Source of the DNA: Litorimonas sp.
GTDB lineage: Bacteria; Pseudomonadota; Alphaproteobacteria; Caulobacterales; Maricaulaceae
Direction: 5' to 3'
DNA: 64,000 nt
NCBI GenBank assembly: GCA_029936425.1
Contig: JAPYSU010000012.1
Location: forward strand, 1 to 64,000
The notes beneath the pieces are model-generated. The model did not search any database. It saw nothing but the letters and a program-made list of their open reading frames with translations, and had not been told where the DNA came from. A program made the translations under genes and the position numbers. Each line of letters starts with the position of its first letter. The stretch's first letter is position 1. This document shows positions 18,269 to 27,500 of this stretch, one piece after another.

Positions 18269-18736
18269 TTATTTGTCAAAAAACTCTAGGAAAGACCGAT
18301 TGGGCCTGTTCGTTTCGGTTTGTTCTTCTTGGATAGAATCGGGGGCTACGATAGAGCCGTTCAAAACTTGAAAAGTGCCCGATTCTGTCGTGGATTTGTT
18401 TATAAATTCAGGTTGCCTATCCCCTCGGCCATTATTTAATCCCATTGGATTGGCGCGTACACGCTCATTTGTAGAGCCCGTCATTTCCCACTTATATAGA
18501 CCATCCTGCAGATTTCCTTTTTTAGATAGAGCAATAAAAGGAGAGCCATATTCAGCATGTTCTTTAGTGTAATATCCATCTGGTCCGGATACCACAATTG
18601 TCATATTTGAGAGTTTAGTAGAAGTTTGAATCTGCAAGCTATTGGCTCCGAAAATGGGATCCGCAGCAGTAGCCAATCCGGAAGAGAGTAAGAGAGTTGT
18701 AAAAACGACCCCTGTAAAACTGGTGAAAGATTTCAT
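18269..18736 (-). CDS. Secreted protein of unknown function
   Basis: About 155 aa from the ATG at 18736, which starts a clean signal peptide (MKSFTSFTGVVFTTLLLSSG then LATAADP); a longer frame to 18769 has only a poor upstream extension. The mature part is short and beta-rich (LQIQTSTKLSNMTIVVSGPD, DGLYKWEMTGSTNERVRANP) and ends with a polar, glutamate- and asparagine-containing segment. No family recognised. Its position 11 nt upstream of the tail-fibre-like gene suggests that the two exported proteins work together. Confidence 0.75.
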   Translation of the reverse strand: MKSFTSFTGVVFTTLLLSSGLATAADPIFGANSLQIQTSTKLSNMTIVVSGPDGYYTKEHAEYGSPFIALSKKGNLQDGLYKWEMTGSTNERVRANPMGLNNGRGDRQPEFINKSTTESGTFQVLNGSIVAPDSIQEEQTETNRPNRSFLEFFDK

Positions 18737-19053
18737 GTTACACATCCCATATTTTCGGTGCCAATGCACTTAAAATTCTGGCTTACGAGGGACTATGCAA
18801 ATTTAAGAATTTATCCTGCCCCCTAGGATAACATTCATAACATATTAGCCAAATATATCCGCTAAAAGACATATCTAACTATTACGTTTTGTCAACAATT
18901 TAAAAAGTTAAGGCGGCTCTATTGAGTATTTGCTTAAGCTAGGCCCATAACGTAAAACTCAATAGATTTATCTAAGCCTTTACTGGTTTAAGTATGATTG
19001 CCTTGAAAAAAGAACTGTGTAAAACGACTTGCAATAGTTAGAGGGGCGAGGGG
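18737..19053. promoter_or_regulatory. Divergent intergenic region with a 10-bp inverted repeat
   Basis: 317 nt, AT-rich, between divergent genes. TCTATTGAGT (18918-18927) is repeated inverted and perfect as ACTCAATAGA (18957-18966), 29 nt apart, which could be paired operator half-sites or a long hairpin. I could not fix a convincing promoter on either side. The ribosome-binding site for the plus-strand gene is GAGGGGCGAGGGG at about 19041-19053. Confidence 0.4.
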
Positions 19054-22000
19054 ATGCATTCCTTTATTAAAAAAGGAACGGGAATACGTTTTATATTGGC
19101 GTTTCTGTTGCTTGCCTTAATAACTTACTTTTTCTGGACGTCTTCACGATATCCTGCTCTTGATGACAAAGCCATGATGGCCGGAGAGATTCACCTTGAA
19201 GACCCGTTGAGTTTTGAGGCTCACTGGACTGTTGATCCTGACTTTCCAATCTGGAAAAAAATCATCTACACAACCGGAAATTGGATTCATACGAACCGGA
19301 AAGGTATGTTTTTCGGCATTCTGATCGGATCCGCCTTTCTAACTCTGATGCGTTATTTGGCCAGAATGAGTTTCAAAAACGCGTATACCAATGCATTTTT
19401 AGGTATGTTTTTGGGTGCACCCTTAGGTGTTTGCGTAAATTGTGCCGCTCCAATTGCAAAGGGACTATATAAAGGAGGAGCCAGGGTTGAGACAATGTTG
19501 GCAGCAATGATTGCGTCGCCAACTTTAAACATAGTTGTCTTAACGATGCTGTTTAGTATTCTGCCGTTCTATTTAGCGATTACCAAGTTAGTTCTGTGTT
19601 TTGTCGTGATATTGATTGTTGTCCCGACGCTATGTTTTTGGCTTCGGGAGGATGAACGGCAATTGCCTGTCTTAAATCAACGCGGCGATGTGAACATGTC
19701 TTGTGAGGTTAATTTAAGGCAGGAAAGCTTGGGATCATCTGTCGTTGGTTTTACACGCGATTATATATCCGATCTTTGGTACATCATTAAACTCACCTTA
19801 CCACTTATGATTTTAGCGGGTTTTCTTGGGGCTATCGTTGCCACTTTAATTCCGTTGGAAATGTTGAATAACCTCAAATTTGGCCTATTAGGTCTCTTGA
19901 TTATTGCTTTGATTGGAACCTTTCTACCCGTTCCGATTGCTTTCGATGTTGTTATATGCGGGGCATTATTAGCAGGGGGCCTGGCTGTTGGATCGGTAAT
20001 GACCCTATTGTTTACCTTAGGGATTTTCAGTATTTACTCCTTTTTCATCGTGGGACAGTCGGTTTCAGTTAAAATTGCGGGTCTGCTAGGGGCGGCCATC
20101 ATTTTGATAGGGGCAGGCTCAGGGTTTGCGGTTAGCCACTGGCATGCGAGCCAAACAGAAAACGCTTTGGAAATTTTGCAATCTGAAGCCCTTCCTTTAA
20201 ATTCACCTGTTGATCGGGCTTCGGTCCTGTTGGCAAACAATGATGCCGATAGCGATACTCTATCGGCAACTCTTCCGACCATTGATGCTGAAATTATAAT
20301 TGAGTCTGTAGCTTTTAATTCCAGATCAAAATCCGGGGAAAAGCCATTCACAAGGTTGGAAGCTCAGGAAATTGGAATAAGTCAGCCGATAGAATTTTCT
20401 ATTAGAGATATGTGGCCACCTTTTTGGGAGGGGCGGAGTATTTCTGGCGGTGATATCGATCTTGATGGAGATAATGACCTAGTTCTGGCCTCTACGGTAA
20501 ACGGTCTATATTTTTATAAAAACGATGGACAGGGTAAATTTGAAAAACATGATGTTAATTTAGGCAAAATTTCTGATTGGCCTATATTCAATGCTGCTCT
20601 AGTGGATTTCAATAACGATGGCTGGTTGGATATTTTCCTGACAACCTATCAAAAGGGAAATTATATTCTCTGGAACCAAGAAGGCCTTTTTTCTGAAACT
20701 AAATTGACCGCTGTGAAGAATAACCCCGATGCCTTGCTGTCCTTGGCGTTGAGTTTTGGCGACGTTGATAAAGATGGATATATTGATTCCGCTATCGGAA
20801 ACTGGGCGGCCGGCTGGTATCGCCGTATTCCAGGCGAGGAGTCGCGAAACCGTCTCATTATAAATGACAAGGGGCGTATGAGCGGCGATCAATATACTGA
20901 TTTACCAGGTCTTCCGGGCGAAACGCTTTCGATATTATTAAGCGATATAAATGGAGATGCTAATTTAGATCTTTTAGTAGGAAACGATTTTGAGGTTCCG
21001 GACTTCTATTATTATGGTGACGGCCAGGGGGAATTTTCCCAAATTTTCAGAAATGATAATGTTATCCCGTTTACGACCAACACAACAATGGGGATTAAGA
21101 CCCACGATCTGGATAATGATTTAATTCCTGAAATTTACAGCGTCCAAATTGCAGGACGGGCTTCCGGAATTTCTGACCGATTAAATATGCAGCCTATAGA
21201 GAATTATTGTGCTTCGATTAAAAGCAAAGTCCAGAAAGATCTTTGTCAGAAAAATATGGACATAAAGAGTTGGTATAAATCCGGGAACAACTTCAACCCA
21301 TCTTACGCCAAGAAATGTCTGGAGCTTGATCCGGTTTATATGGCGGAATGTAAAGCGATGCTCATAAAGGATTTGGCTATTCAAGCCCAGGATCCGGAAT
21401 TATGCGAGCTGATAAAATTGGATCAGAGCATTATTAAATCGTTCTGTAATATTCACTTTAAGCCGTCCAGAAAATTGACGGTAGAGGATCTTACCCAAAA
21501 CCTTCTTCAAGTTAAAAAACAGAATGTGCTGTTAAAACGTAAAGCCGACGGGCGGTATGACGAAGTAACGAATAAATACGGGCTCGGAGTTGGGGGGTGG
21601 AGTTGGGATACAAAAATAGCAGATTTCAATAATGATGAGTGGTCTGATGTTTTTATTGTCAACGGAACTTGGGTTCCGAATGATTTTACACCGTCAAACA
21701 TGTTTTATTTAAATGATGGCGCCGCCGGATTTTCGGAAAAAGCGGTTGAATATGGACTTGAAGACTACTTAATGACAGCGGCGGCTTTGCGTATGGATAT
21801 TGATCATGACGGAGATCTGGACATTCTGACAGTGCCAGTTAACGGCCCGGTACAAGCTTATATAAATAATGAACAGATGGGGCAGGCAATCGGCTTTCGG
21901 CTACGAGACAAGATTGGGAATAGATATGGTCTGGGAGCCAAGATCAAAGTTTATTACGGTCCGGATGGCAATAAACATCAGCGCCGGGAAATTCAATCCG

Positions 22001-22164
22001 GCGGTGGGTTTCAGTCTTTCGACTCAAGTGATGTCCATTTCGGCTTAGGAGCAAACAAAACAATCTCAAGAGTTGAAATAGATTGGGTTGATGGAAGTTC
22101 ATCAGTGATTGATGAGCCGCTAAAAACAGGGGCTACCTATATTGTCACGCGTGAAACCTTCTAA
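19054..22164 (+). CDS. Fusion of a permease (ArsP/DUF318-like) with VCBS/FG-GAP repeats and ASPIC/UnbV domain
   Basis: 1036 aa in one frame. Residues about 10-365 hold eight or so membrane segments and look like the ArsP/YraQ (DUF318) permease family: GAPLGVCVNCAAPIAKGLYK carries a CxxC at 127-130, followed by AAMIASPTLNIVVL, and the second half repeats a similar pattern (GTFLPVPIAFDVVICGALLA). Residues about 445-960 hold at least seven FG-GAP/VCBS calcium loops (DIDLDGDNDLV, DFNNDGWLDIF, DVDKDGYID, DINGDANLDLL, DFNNDEWSDVF, DIDHDGDLDIL), interrupted at about 715-800 by a helical insert with many Cys. Residues about 960-1033 match the ASPIC/UnbV module (IQSGGGFQSFDSSDVHFGLG). Membrane-anchored with the repeats probably periplasmic. 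Substrate unknown; the parts are recognised but the combination is not one I know. Confidence 0.85.
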   Translation: MHSFIKKGTGIRFILAFLLLALITYFFWTSSRYPALDDKAMMAGEIHLEDPLSFEAHWTVDPDFPIWKKIIYTTGNWIHTNRKGMFFGILIGSAFLTLMRYLARMSFKNAYTNAFLGMFLGAPLGVCVNCAAPIAKGLYKGGARVETMLAAMIASPTLNIVVLTMLFSILPFYLAITKLVLCFVVILIVVPTLCFWLREDERQLPVLNQRGDVNMSCEVNLRQESLGSSVVGFTRDYISDLWYIIKLTLPLMILAGFLGAIVATLIPLEMLNNLKFGLLGLLIIALIGTFLPVPIAFDVVICGALLAGGLAVGSVMTLLFTLGIFSIYSFFIVGQSVSVKIAGLLGAAIILIGAGSGFAVSHWHASQTENALEILQSEALPLNSPVDRASVLLANNDADSDTLSATLPTIDAEIIIESVAFNSRSKSGEKPFTRLEAQEIGISQPIEFSIRDMWPPFWEGRSISGGDIDLDGDNDLVLASTVNGLYFYKNDGQGKFEKHDVNLGKISDWPIFNAALVDFNNDGWLDIFLTTYQKGNYILWNQEGLFSETKLTAVKNNPDALLSLALSFGDVDKDGYIDSAIGNWAAGWYRRIPGEESRNRLIINDKGRMSGDQYTDLPGLPGETLSILLSDINGDANLDLLVGNDFEVPDFYYYGDGQGEFSQIFRNDNVIPFTTNTTMGIKTHDLDNDLIPEIYSVQIAGRASGISDRLNMQPIENYCASIKSKVQKDLCQKNMDIKSWYKSGNNFNPSYAKKCLELDPVYMAECKAMLIKDLAIQAQDPELCELIKLDQSIIKSFCNIHFKPSRKLTVEDLTQNLLQVKKQNVLLKRKADGRYDEVTNKYGLGVGGWSWDTKIADFNNDEWSDVFIVNGTWVPNDFTPSNMFYLNDGAAGFSEKAVEYGLEDYLMTAAALRMDIDHDGDLDILTVPVNGPVQAYINNEQMGQAIGFRLRDKIGNRYGLGAKIKVYYGPDGNKHQRREIQSGGGFQSFDSSDVHFGLGANKTISRVEIDWVDGSSSVIDEPLKTGATYIVTRETF

Positions 22165-22167
22165 GGC

Positions 22168-23286
22168 TTAGGGTTCTACTATATTTAAGCTTTTTATTGA
22201 AAGCGCCTGCGCTTCGTTGACCTGATCAGGAGTCATTTTTTTTGTAAGCTGGTCTCTCAACTCTCTAGAATCGGCCCAGTTTCTGAAGGCTGCCAGATTT
22301 ATCCATTTATAAGCAATGACAAAATCTTGAGGAACCGACCGTCCTTCAATATAGAGTTGGCCCAGTTTATATTGGGCAGAAGGGTTTCCTGAATTTGCTT
22401 CACTTTCTATGGATGAAAGTGAGTCAGAAGGGCTTGATTTTTGCCCTGAATTAGACTTCAGATCACTTAAATTTCCGGCTTTCCTGTACCATTTTTTTGC
22501 TTCTTCTTCGTCGAGCCTTACTCCGAAACCGTTTTCATAAAGGACACCCAAATTGGTCATGGCGTTGGCGAGGCCATTATTCGCTGCCAACTTATACCAC
22601 TTGGCGGCTTGTGAGTAATCTTGCTGCACCCCGAGCGCTTTCGCATAGAGCGTCCCAAGGTTATTCTGCGCCCGGCTGTCATTTTGAGTTGCTGCCCGGA
22701 GATACCATTGATGAGCCTTTTTGTAATCCTGCGGTACAATCTTGCCTTCCTGATAGAGTACCCCAAGATTTGTTTGAGAGTCGGCATAGCCTTGCTGTGC
22801 TGCCAGCTTGTAATATCGGAACGCCTTTTTACCTTCTGCTTGGGGAATGAGCCCTTTTTCATGCAGTAAAGCTAGAGAATGCTGTGCGAACATGTTCCCG
22901 TTAATTGCAGCAAATTCATATCTCAGGGCCGCCTCATTATAATCCTGCGTCACACCATATCCGGTCGCATGCAGATCACCTAACAACCGGGATGATTCAA
23001 CATGGCCCTGTTCCGCCGCTCTTAAAAACCACATGGCGGCAAGTTTGTAATTTTGGGGGACCCCATACCCATGTGTATATCGAGTTGCTATTTCGAATTG
23101 AGCCTGAGAATTTCCTGTTCCCGCTAAATTTTGGAGGGATACTGGCAATTCACCTGCCGTTCCAGGTGAAGGGGCAGAGAGGCTTTTTGTGCTCGATTGG
23201 GCAAGAACTGGTCCAGATAAACCGTAATTCAAGAGGAAAGTAAGCGAGAGAACCAAGCTCACATTAATTCCGATCCTTAGCTTCAT
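22168..23286 (-). CDS. Sel1-repeat (SLR) exported protein
   Basis: 372 aa from the ATG at 23286, which overlaps the upstream stop as ATGA and starts a signal peptide (MKLRIGINVSLVLSLTFLL ... PVLAQSS). A longer frame to 23316 would lie within the neighbour. About seven Sel1 alpha-hairpin repeats follow, e.g. AQFEIATRYTHGYGVPQNYK, AAMWFLRAAEQGHVESSRLL, AQNNLGTLYAKALGVQQDYS. Such repeats are protein-interaction scaffolds; periplasmic ones take part in envelope signalling or secretion. Translationally coupled to the other Sel1 gene. Confidence 0.9.
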   Translation of the reverse strand: MKLRIGINVSLVLSLTFLLNYGLSGPVLAQSSTKSLSAPSPGTAGELPVSLQNLAGTGNSQAQFEIATRYTHGYGVPQNYKLAAMWFLRAAEQGHVESSRLLGDLHATGYGVTQDYNEAALRYEFAAINGNMFAQHSLALLHEKGLIPQAEGKKAFRYYKLAAQQGYADSQTNLGVLYQEGKIVPQDYKKAHQWYLRAATQNDSRAQNNLGTLYAKALGVQQDYSQAAKWYKLAANNGLANAMTNLGVLYENGFGVRLDEEEAKKWYRKAGNLSDLKSNSGQKSSPSDSLSSIESEANSGNPSAQYKLGQLYIEGRSVPQDFVIAYKWINLAAFRNWADSRELRDQLTKKMTPDQVNEAQALSIKSLNIVEP

Positions 23287-24485
23287 TTGGAATTTGGATT
23301 TTGCCGATTTATCCACTCCCGAGCCATTTTTTGAGCGCTCGCTATTTGTTCGGGTGTCATCAATCGGGAATATGTCTCTCGGTCCTCAATAGCTTTGTCC
23401 ACACCACTCGCAGCAGATAAGTTCGTCCACATATGTGCTTTGACATAATCCTGTTCTACACCTCTGCCCATCGCGAAAGCCCGGCCAATTGCGTATTGAG
23501 CTAACGCAGAGCCCTGTTCCGCCGCGAGCAGATAAATAGCTGAGGCTTTTTCATCATCCTGCTGGAGACCAACTCCGCCGGCGTAAAGTTTGCCTAATTT
23601 CCACAAATTTTCGGGGCTACTTTCTTCGGCAAGGCGTTTATACCGCTCTGCTGCTTGCTCATTTCCTTGCTCGGCTGCCAAGTAATAAAGTTCGGCGGCC
23701 TTTTGTTCATTTTGCTCTACACCTTTTCCGTGAAAGTAGAGAAACCCCAGAATAAGTTGAGCTTTATCATATCCTTGAGCGCTTGCTGATTTCAAAAAGT
23801 TTACACCACGCTCCATTTCTTGCGGCGTAGGGTCTGGCTTCTGAAGAAGTTGGAAGCCAACTAAATATTGCGCTCTTTTATCGCCGCCTTCTGCCGCACT
23901 GTTCAGATACTGGAAAGCTGTTTCGACATTTTGAGGGACGGATTTCCCTTCTAGATAAATCATGCCTATGGTGTTCTGGGCTTCAACATTTCCCTGTTCG
24001 GCCGCATCGCGGAAATATTTTAGGGCTTGATCAAGATTTTGTTCAATCCCTGATCCGCTTTCCAGCATTAACCCGACCTGAAACTGAGCTTTTGCATAAT
24101 TCTGATCGGCCGACTTTTTGAACCATTCATAGGCACTCGAATAATCCTGTGGAATGCCGCGGCCCACAAGATAGGAGACACCCAAACTATATTGTGCTTC
24201 CTTTAGTCCGGACTCCGCTGCTTGTTCAACCCATTTGATAGACTTGTCCAAATCAGTTTCAATACCTTGGCCACTTGCATACATATCTCCCACAAGTAAT
24301 TGCGCCGCCGCATCCCCATCCTCTGCCAAGGGTTTTAACGAGGAAAAAGCTTCCTCATAATTCTGATTGTTATAGGCTTGCTTTGCGGAGTCAAAAATGG
24401 CGGTATTTTGCCTGTCCTGCTCGGAACACCCTCCCAAAAGCGTTCCGGCCATCAATAAAGAGAATGAGATGTATTTTAACGTCAT
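23283..24485 (-). CDS. Sel1-repeat lipoprotein
   Basis: 400 aa. Lipoprotein signal MTLKYISFSLLMAGTLLGGC (lipobox LGGC, Cys 20). About nine Sel1 repeats of the form AQYSLGVSYLVGRGIPQDYS and AYEWFKKSADQNYAKAQFQV, ending in AHMWTNLSAASGVDKAIEDR. Predicted to be membrane-anchored in the periplasm. It lies 28 nt after the giant repeat-protein gene on the same strand and runs by ATGA into the second Sel1 gene, so the three are probably one transcription unit, perhaps serving export or assembly of the giant protein; that link is only inferred from order. Confidence 0.9.
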   Translation of the reverse strand: MTLKYISFSLLMAGTLLGGCSEQDRQNTAIFDSAKQAYNNQNYEEAFSSLKPLAEDGDAAAQLLVGDMYASGQGIETDLDKSIKWVEQAAESGLKEAQYSLGVSYLVGRGIPQDYSSAYEWFKKSADQNYAKAQFQVGLMLESGSGIEQNLDQALKYFRDAAEQGNVEAQNTIGMIYLEGKSVPQNVETAFQYLNSAAEGGDKRAQYLVGFQLLQKPDPTPQEMERGVNFLKSASAQGYDKAQLILGFLYFHGKGVEQNEQKAAELYYLAAEQGNEQAAERYKRLAEESSPENLWKLGKLYAGGVGLQQDDEKASAIYLLAAEQGSALAQYAIGRAFAMGRGVEQDYVKAHMWTNLSAASGVDKAIEDRETYSRLMTPEQIASAQKMAREWINRQNPNSK

Positions 24486-24513
24486 GTAAGTCTCATAAAG
24501 AAGAAAAACTTAT

Positions 24514-27500
24514 CTAATCCAGCTCAAAGCTCACATTAATCTTGACGCCATAGGCTTCAAAACTTTCTGCGCCGATACCATCGTAAAAACCATCAAGTCG
24601 CAGGCTCGTACCACTTTCAAAGAGGGCCGTAAAACCAGCCTCAGTTCTTGCCCGTAACTTATCCGTTTCTGAAGCGAAGCCCGTATTTATGTTTAATATA
24701 TCTGTTCTGGTAAAATCCCAAATACCGCGTACGCTCAAATTAGGAATGAAACTAACTTTTTCATTGTACGCAAAAGTTTTACTGATTCTTGGTCCAAAAG
24801 TGGCCCGTCCCAATTTAACTTTTTGAGACCCGATCTCAATATCCAGAGAGTCGGTATAAGCTTGTTGATTTTCTTCAAAATAAATAACAGCCAGGCTCGG
24901 ATAGATTTTCCAGGCATCAATATCGAAGTCTCCGGTAAATTGACCTTTTAGGAGCCATCTGTCTGTCTCGAATTCATCTGTGTAAGTGCGGAAGGGACTA
25001 ATATCATTATCTGACTGTCCCCAAGCCCCGCGTCCGTCGAAGACCAGATTATCCGTTAATCGGGAGACAATATAGGGCCCGACCATCCAGCCTTGCCCCG
25101 AGACAGAAACATCTTCCCGATCATCTTCTTCATCTGCCCAATCATACTGACCCATAAATCCGAGAATTGTCTTTTCATTCAACCGGTAATCAATACCCGC
25201 AAAAGCAAGCGCCATGCTATTTTGGGCGGTTTCGGACTTGAGTCGGGAGAAGTTGACTTCTGTCCAAAGATTAATTCGAGCGGCGGCATCAGCCCCTACA
25301 ATCTTGTAGAGATTTGCGTCTTCACCGCTTGCAGAAGCATTGAAGTTTACCTGCGCTCTGTTGTCATCTGCAGAGCCGGTTATTTTTCCTTCGGTTCTGC
25401 TATTTAAGAGTCTAAAGGCAAGGTCTGGATCATTGAGAGTAATTTGATCCGCCCGGCGAATCAGGAAGTTACTGATGGCGGCCATTGTCCGGGTACGCAC
25501 AAAATCCTCATCAATAAATTCTGTGGTAGCTGTATCAGCCGCTGTGTTTCCGTTTCCGGCGCCATCCTGAGCCACATTCGCATTGATATCGATGGAAACT
25601 GTGCCCTGAATGAGAGGCGTAATGAGAACTGAATAGCTCTGTGCATTAAGGGAAATAAATTCGGAGGCTGATGCGTTATCAAGCGTTAAATCATTCGCCG
25701 TAAAGCCTGTGACAGCTTCACTAAAATTGACTTGAATTGTAAAGGGGCCTCTTACCTCTTCTGGCAAAGCCGCAATAGAAACCGATGGGCTAGTCGTATC
25801 AATGACAGTCGCAGCAACTGTTGTGGCTTCAATTGGATTGCCGGCCATGTCAGTCAAAACCCCGGCGGAAACAGTTATAGTCAGTCTACCTTCTCCTACT
25901 GGCGAAATCAAAGCCGTGTAAATTGATGGAGTCTCCATTGTTTCTTGTTTCGGTTCACCGGATTTAGCAGCCCCGTTCCCTCCACTTGTGTTTTGTAGGT
26001 TGGAAGCTGTTCCATTGGTTACGGTAATGTCCTCCAGAGTAAAGCCTATGACTTCTTCGCTAAAGTTGAAGGTGACTGTGAACGGTCCGTCGATAGTTTC
26101 CGGCACACCTGAAATGGTAAGAGTTGGAGGGGCGTTTTCCAAAACAATTATATCAACTTGATCCGTCTCTGAATCAACTTGACCATCATTCGCGACCAAG
26201 TTGAAAGTAAGAATAGTGGTTTCTTGCAAGTCAGGTGCGGTGAAGGATGGAGATATTGCCGTTGTGTCAGATAGAGTAACAATTGGGCCGGCTGACTGAG
26301 TCCATCTAAAGCTCAATTCATCTCCATCGGGATCTGATGAATTTTCAGCATTTAAGATAACGGTAGTTCCGTGGATAATATCAGATTGATCCGACCCGGC
26401 ATTGGCAACGGGTGCTTTATTTACATTGGTTACAATTACATCGACTGTATCAGCAACAGAATCCACCGTGCCGTCATTGACGATGAGCGAGAAGGTCAGA
26501 GTCTCTGGAGTGTTGGAGTCTAGCGTTGGAGCAGTGAAGCTCGGCGAAACAGCTGAGGCGTCCGAGAGTGTAACATTTGTTCCGGCTGTCTGTGTCCAGC
26601 TATAGGTGAGTGTGTCGCCGTCAGGGTCGCTGGAGGCAGAGCCGTCAAGCGTGATGGATGTATTTTCAATGACAGCCGTTTGATCCGGCCCCGCATCCGC
26701 AAGAGGTGTGCCGTTTACATTGGCCACAGTCACCTCGACTGTGTCGGCCGCAGAGTCCACCGTGCCGTCATTGACGATGAGCGAGAAGGTCAGAGACTCG
26801 GGTGTGTTGGAGTCTAGCGTAGGAGCAGTGAAGCTCGGCGAAACAGCTGAGGCGTCCGAGAGTGTGACATTTGTTCCGGCTGTCTGTGTCCAGCTATAGG
26901 TCAGAGCATCTCCATCTGGGTCAAAAGAGCCACTTCCATTTAGAGTTACAGAAGATGTTTCAATGACGTCCGACTGATTTGGGCCCGCTTCTGCAATTGG
27001 CATTTCATTTACATTTGTAATTGTCACGCTGACTGCATCAGCAGCGGAGTCCAAAGTCCCGTCATTGACAATCAAAGAGAATGTCAAAGTTTCGGGCGCG
27101 CTACTATTAAGCGCGGGCGCAGTAAAGCTGGGTGAAACTGACGTGGCGTCGGAAAGTGCAACATTTGTACCTGAGGTTTGCGTCCAAATATATGTCAGAG
27201 TGTCGGCGTCGGAATCGGTCGATGCTGAACCATCAAGCGTGACAACTGTTTCTTCTGTGACATTAGTCTGGTCTGGCCCTGCGTCTGCGATGGGCGCAGA
27301 GTTTACATTGGTTATTGTGATGTCGACAGTATCCGCGAGAGAATCAACACTGCCATCATTAACGATAAGCGAAAATGTAAGCGTCTCAGACGTGTTTGAA
27401 TTCAGCTCTGGTGCCGTAAAGGTCGGAGAGACGGCCGAGGCGTCAGAGAGTGTTACGCTCCTCCCTGACGTCTGACTCCAGGCATAAGTCAATATGTCAG

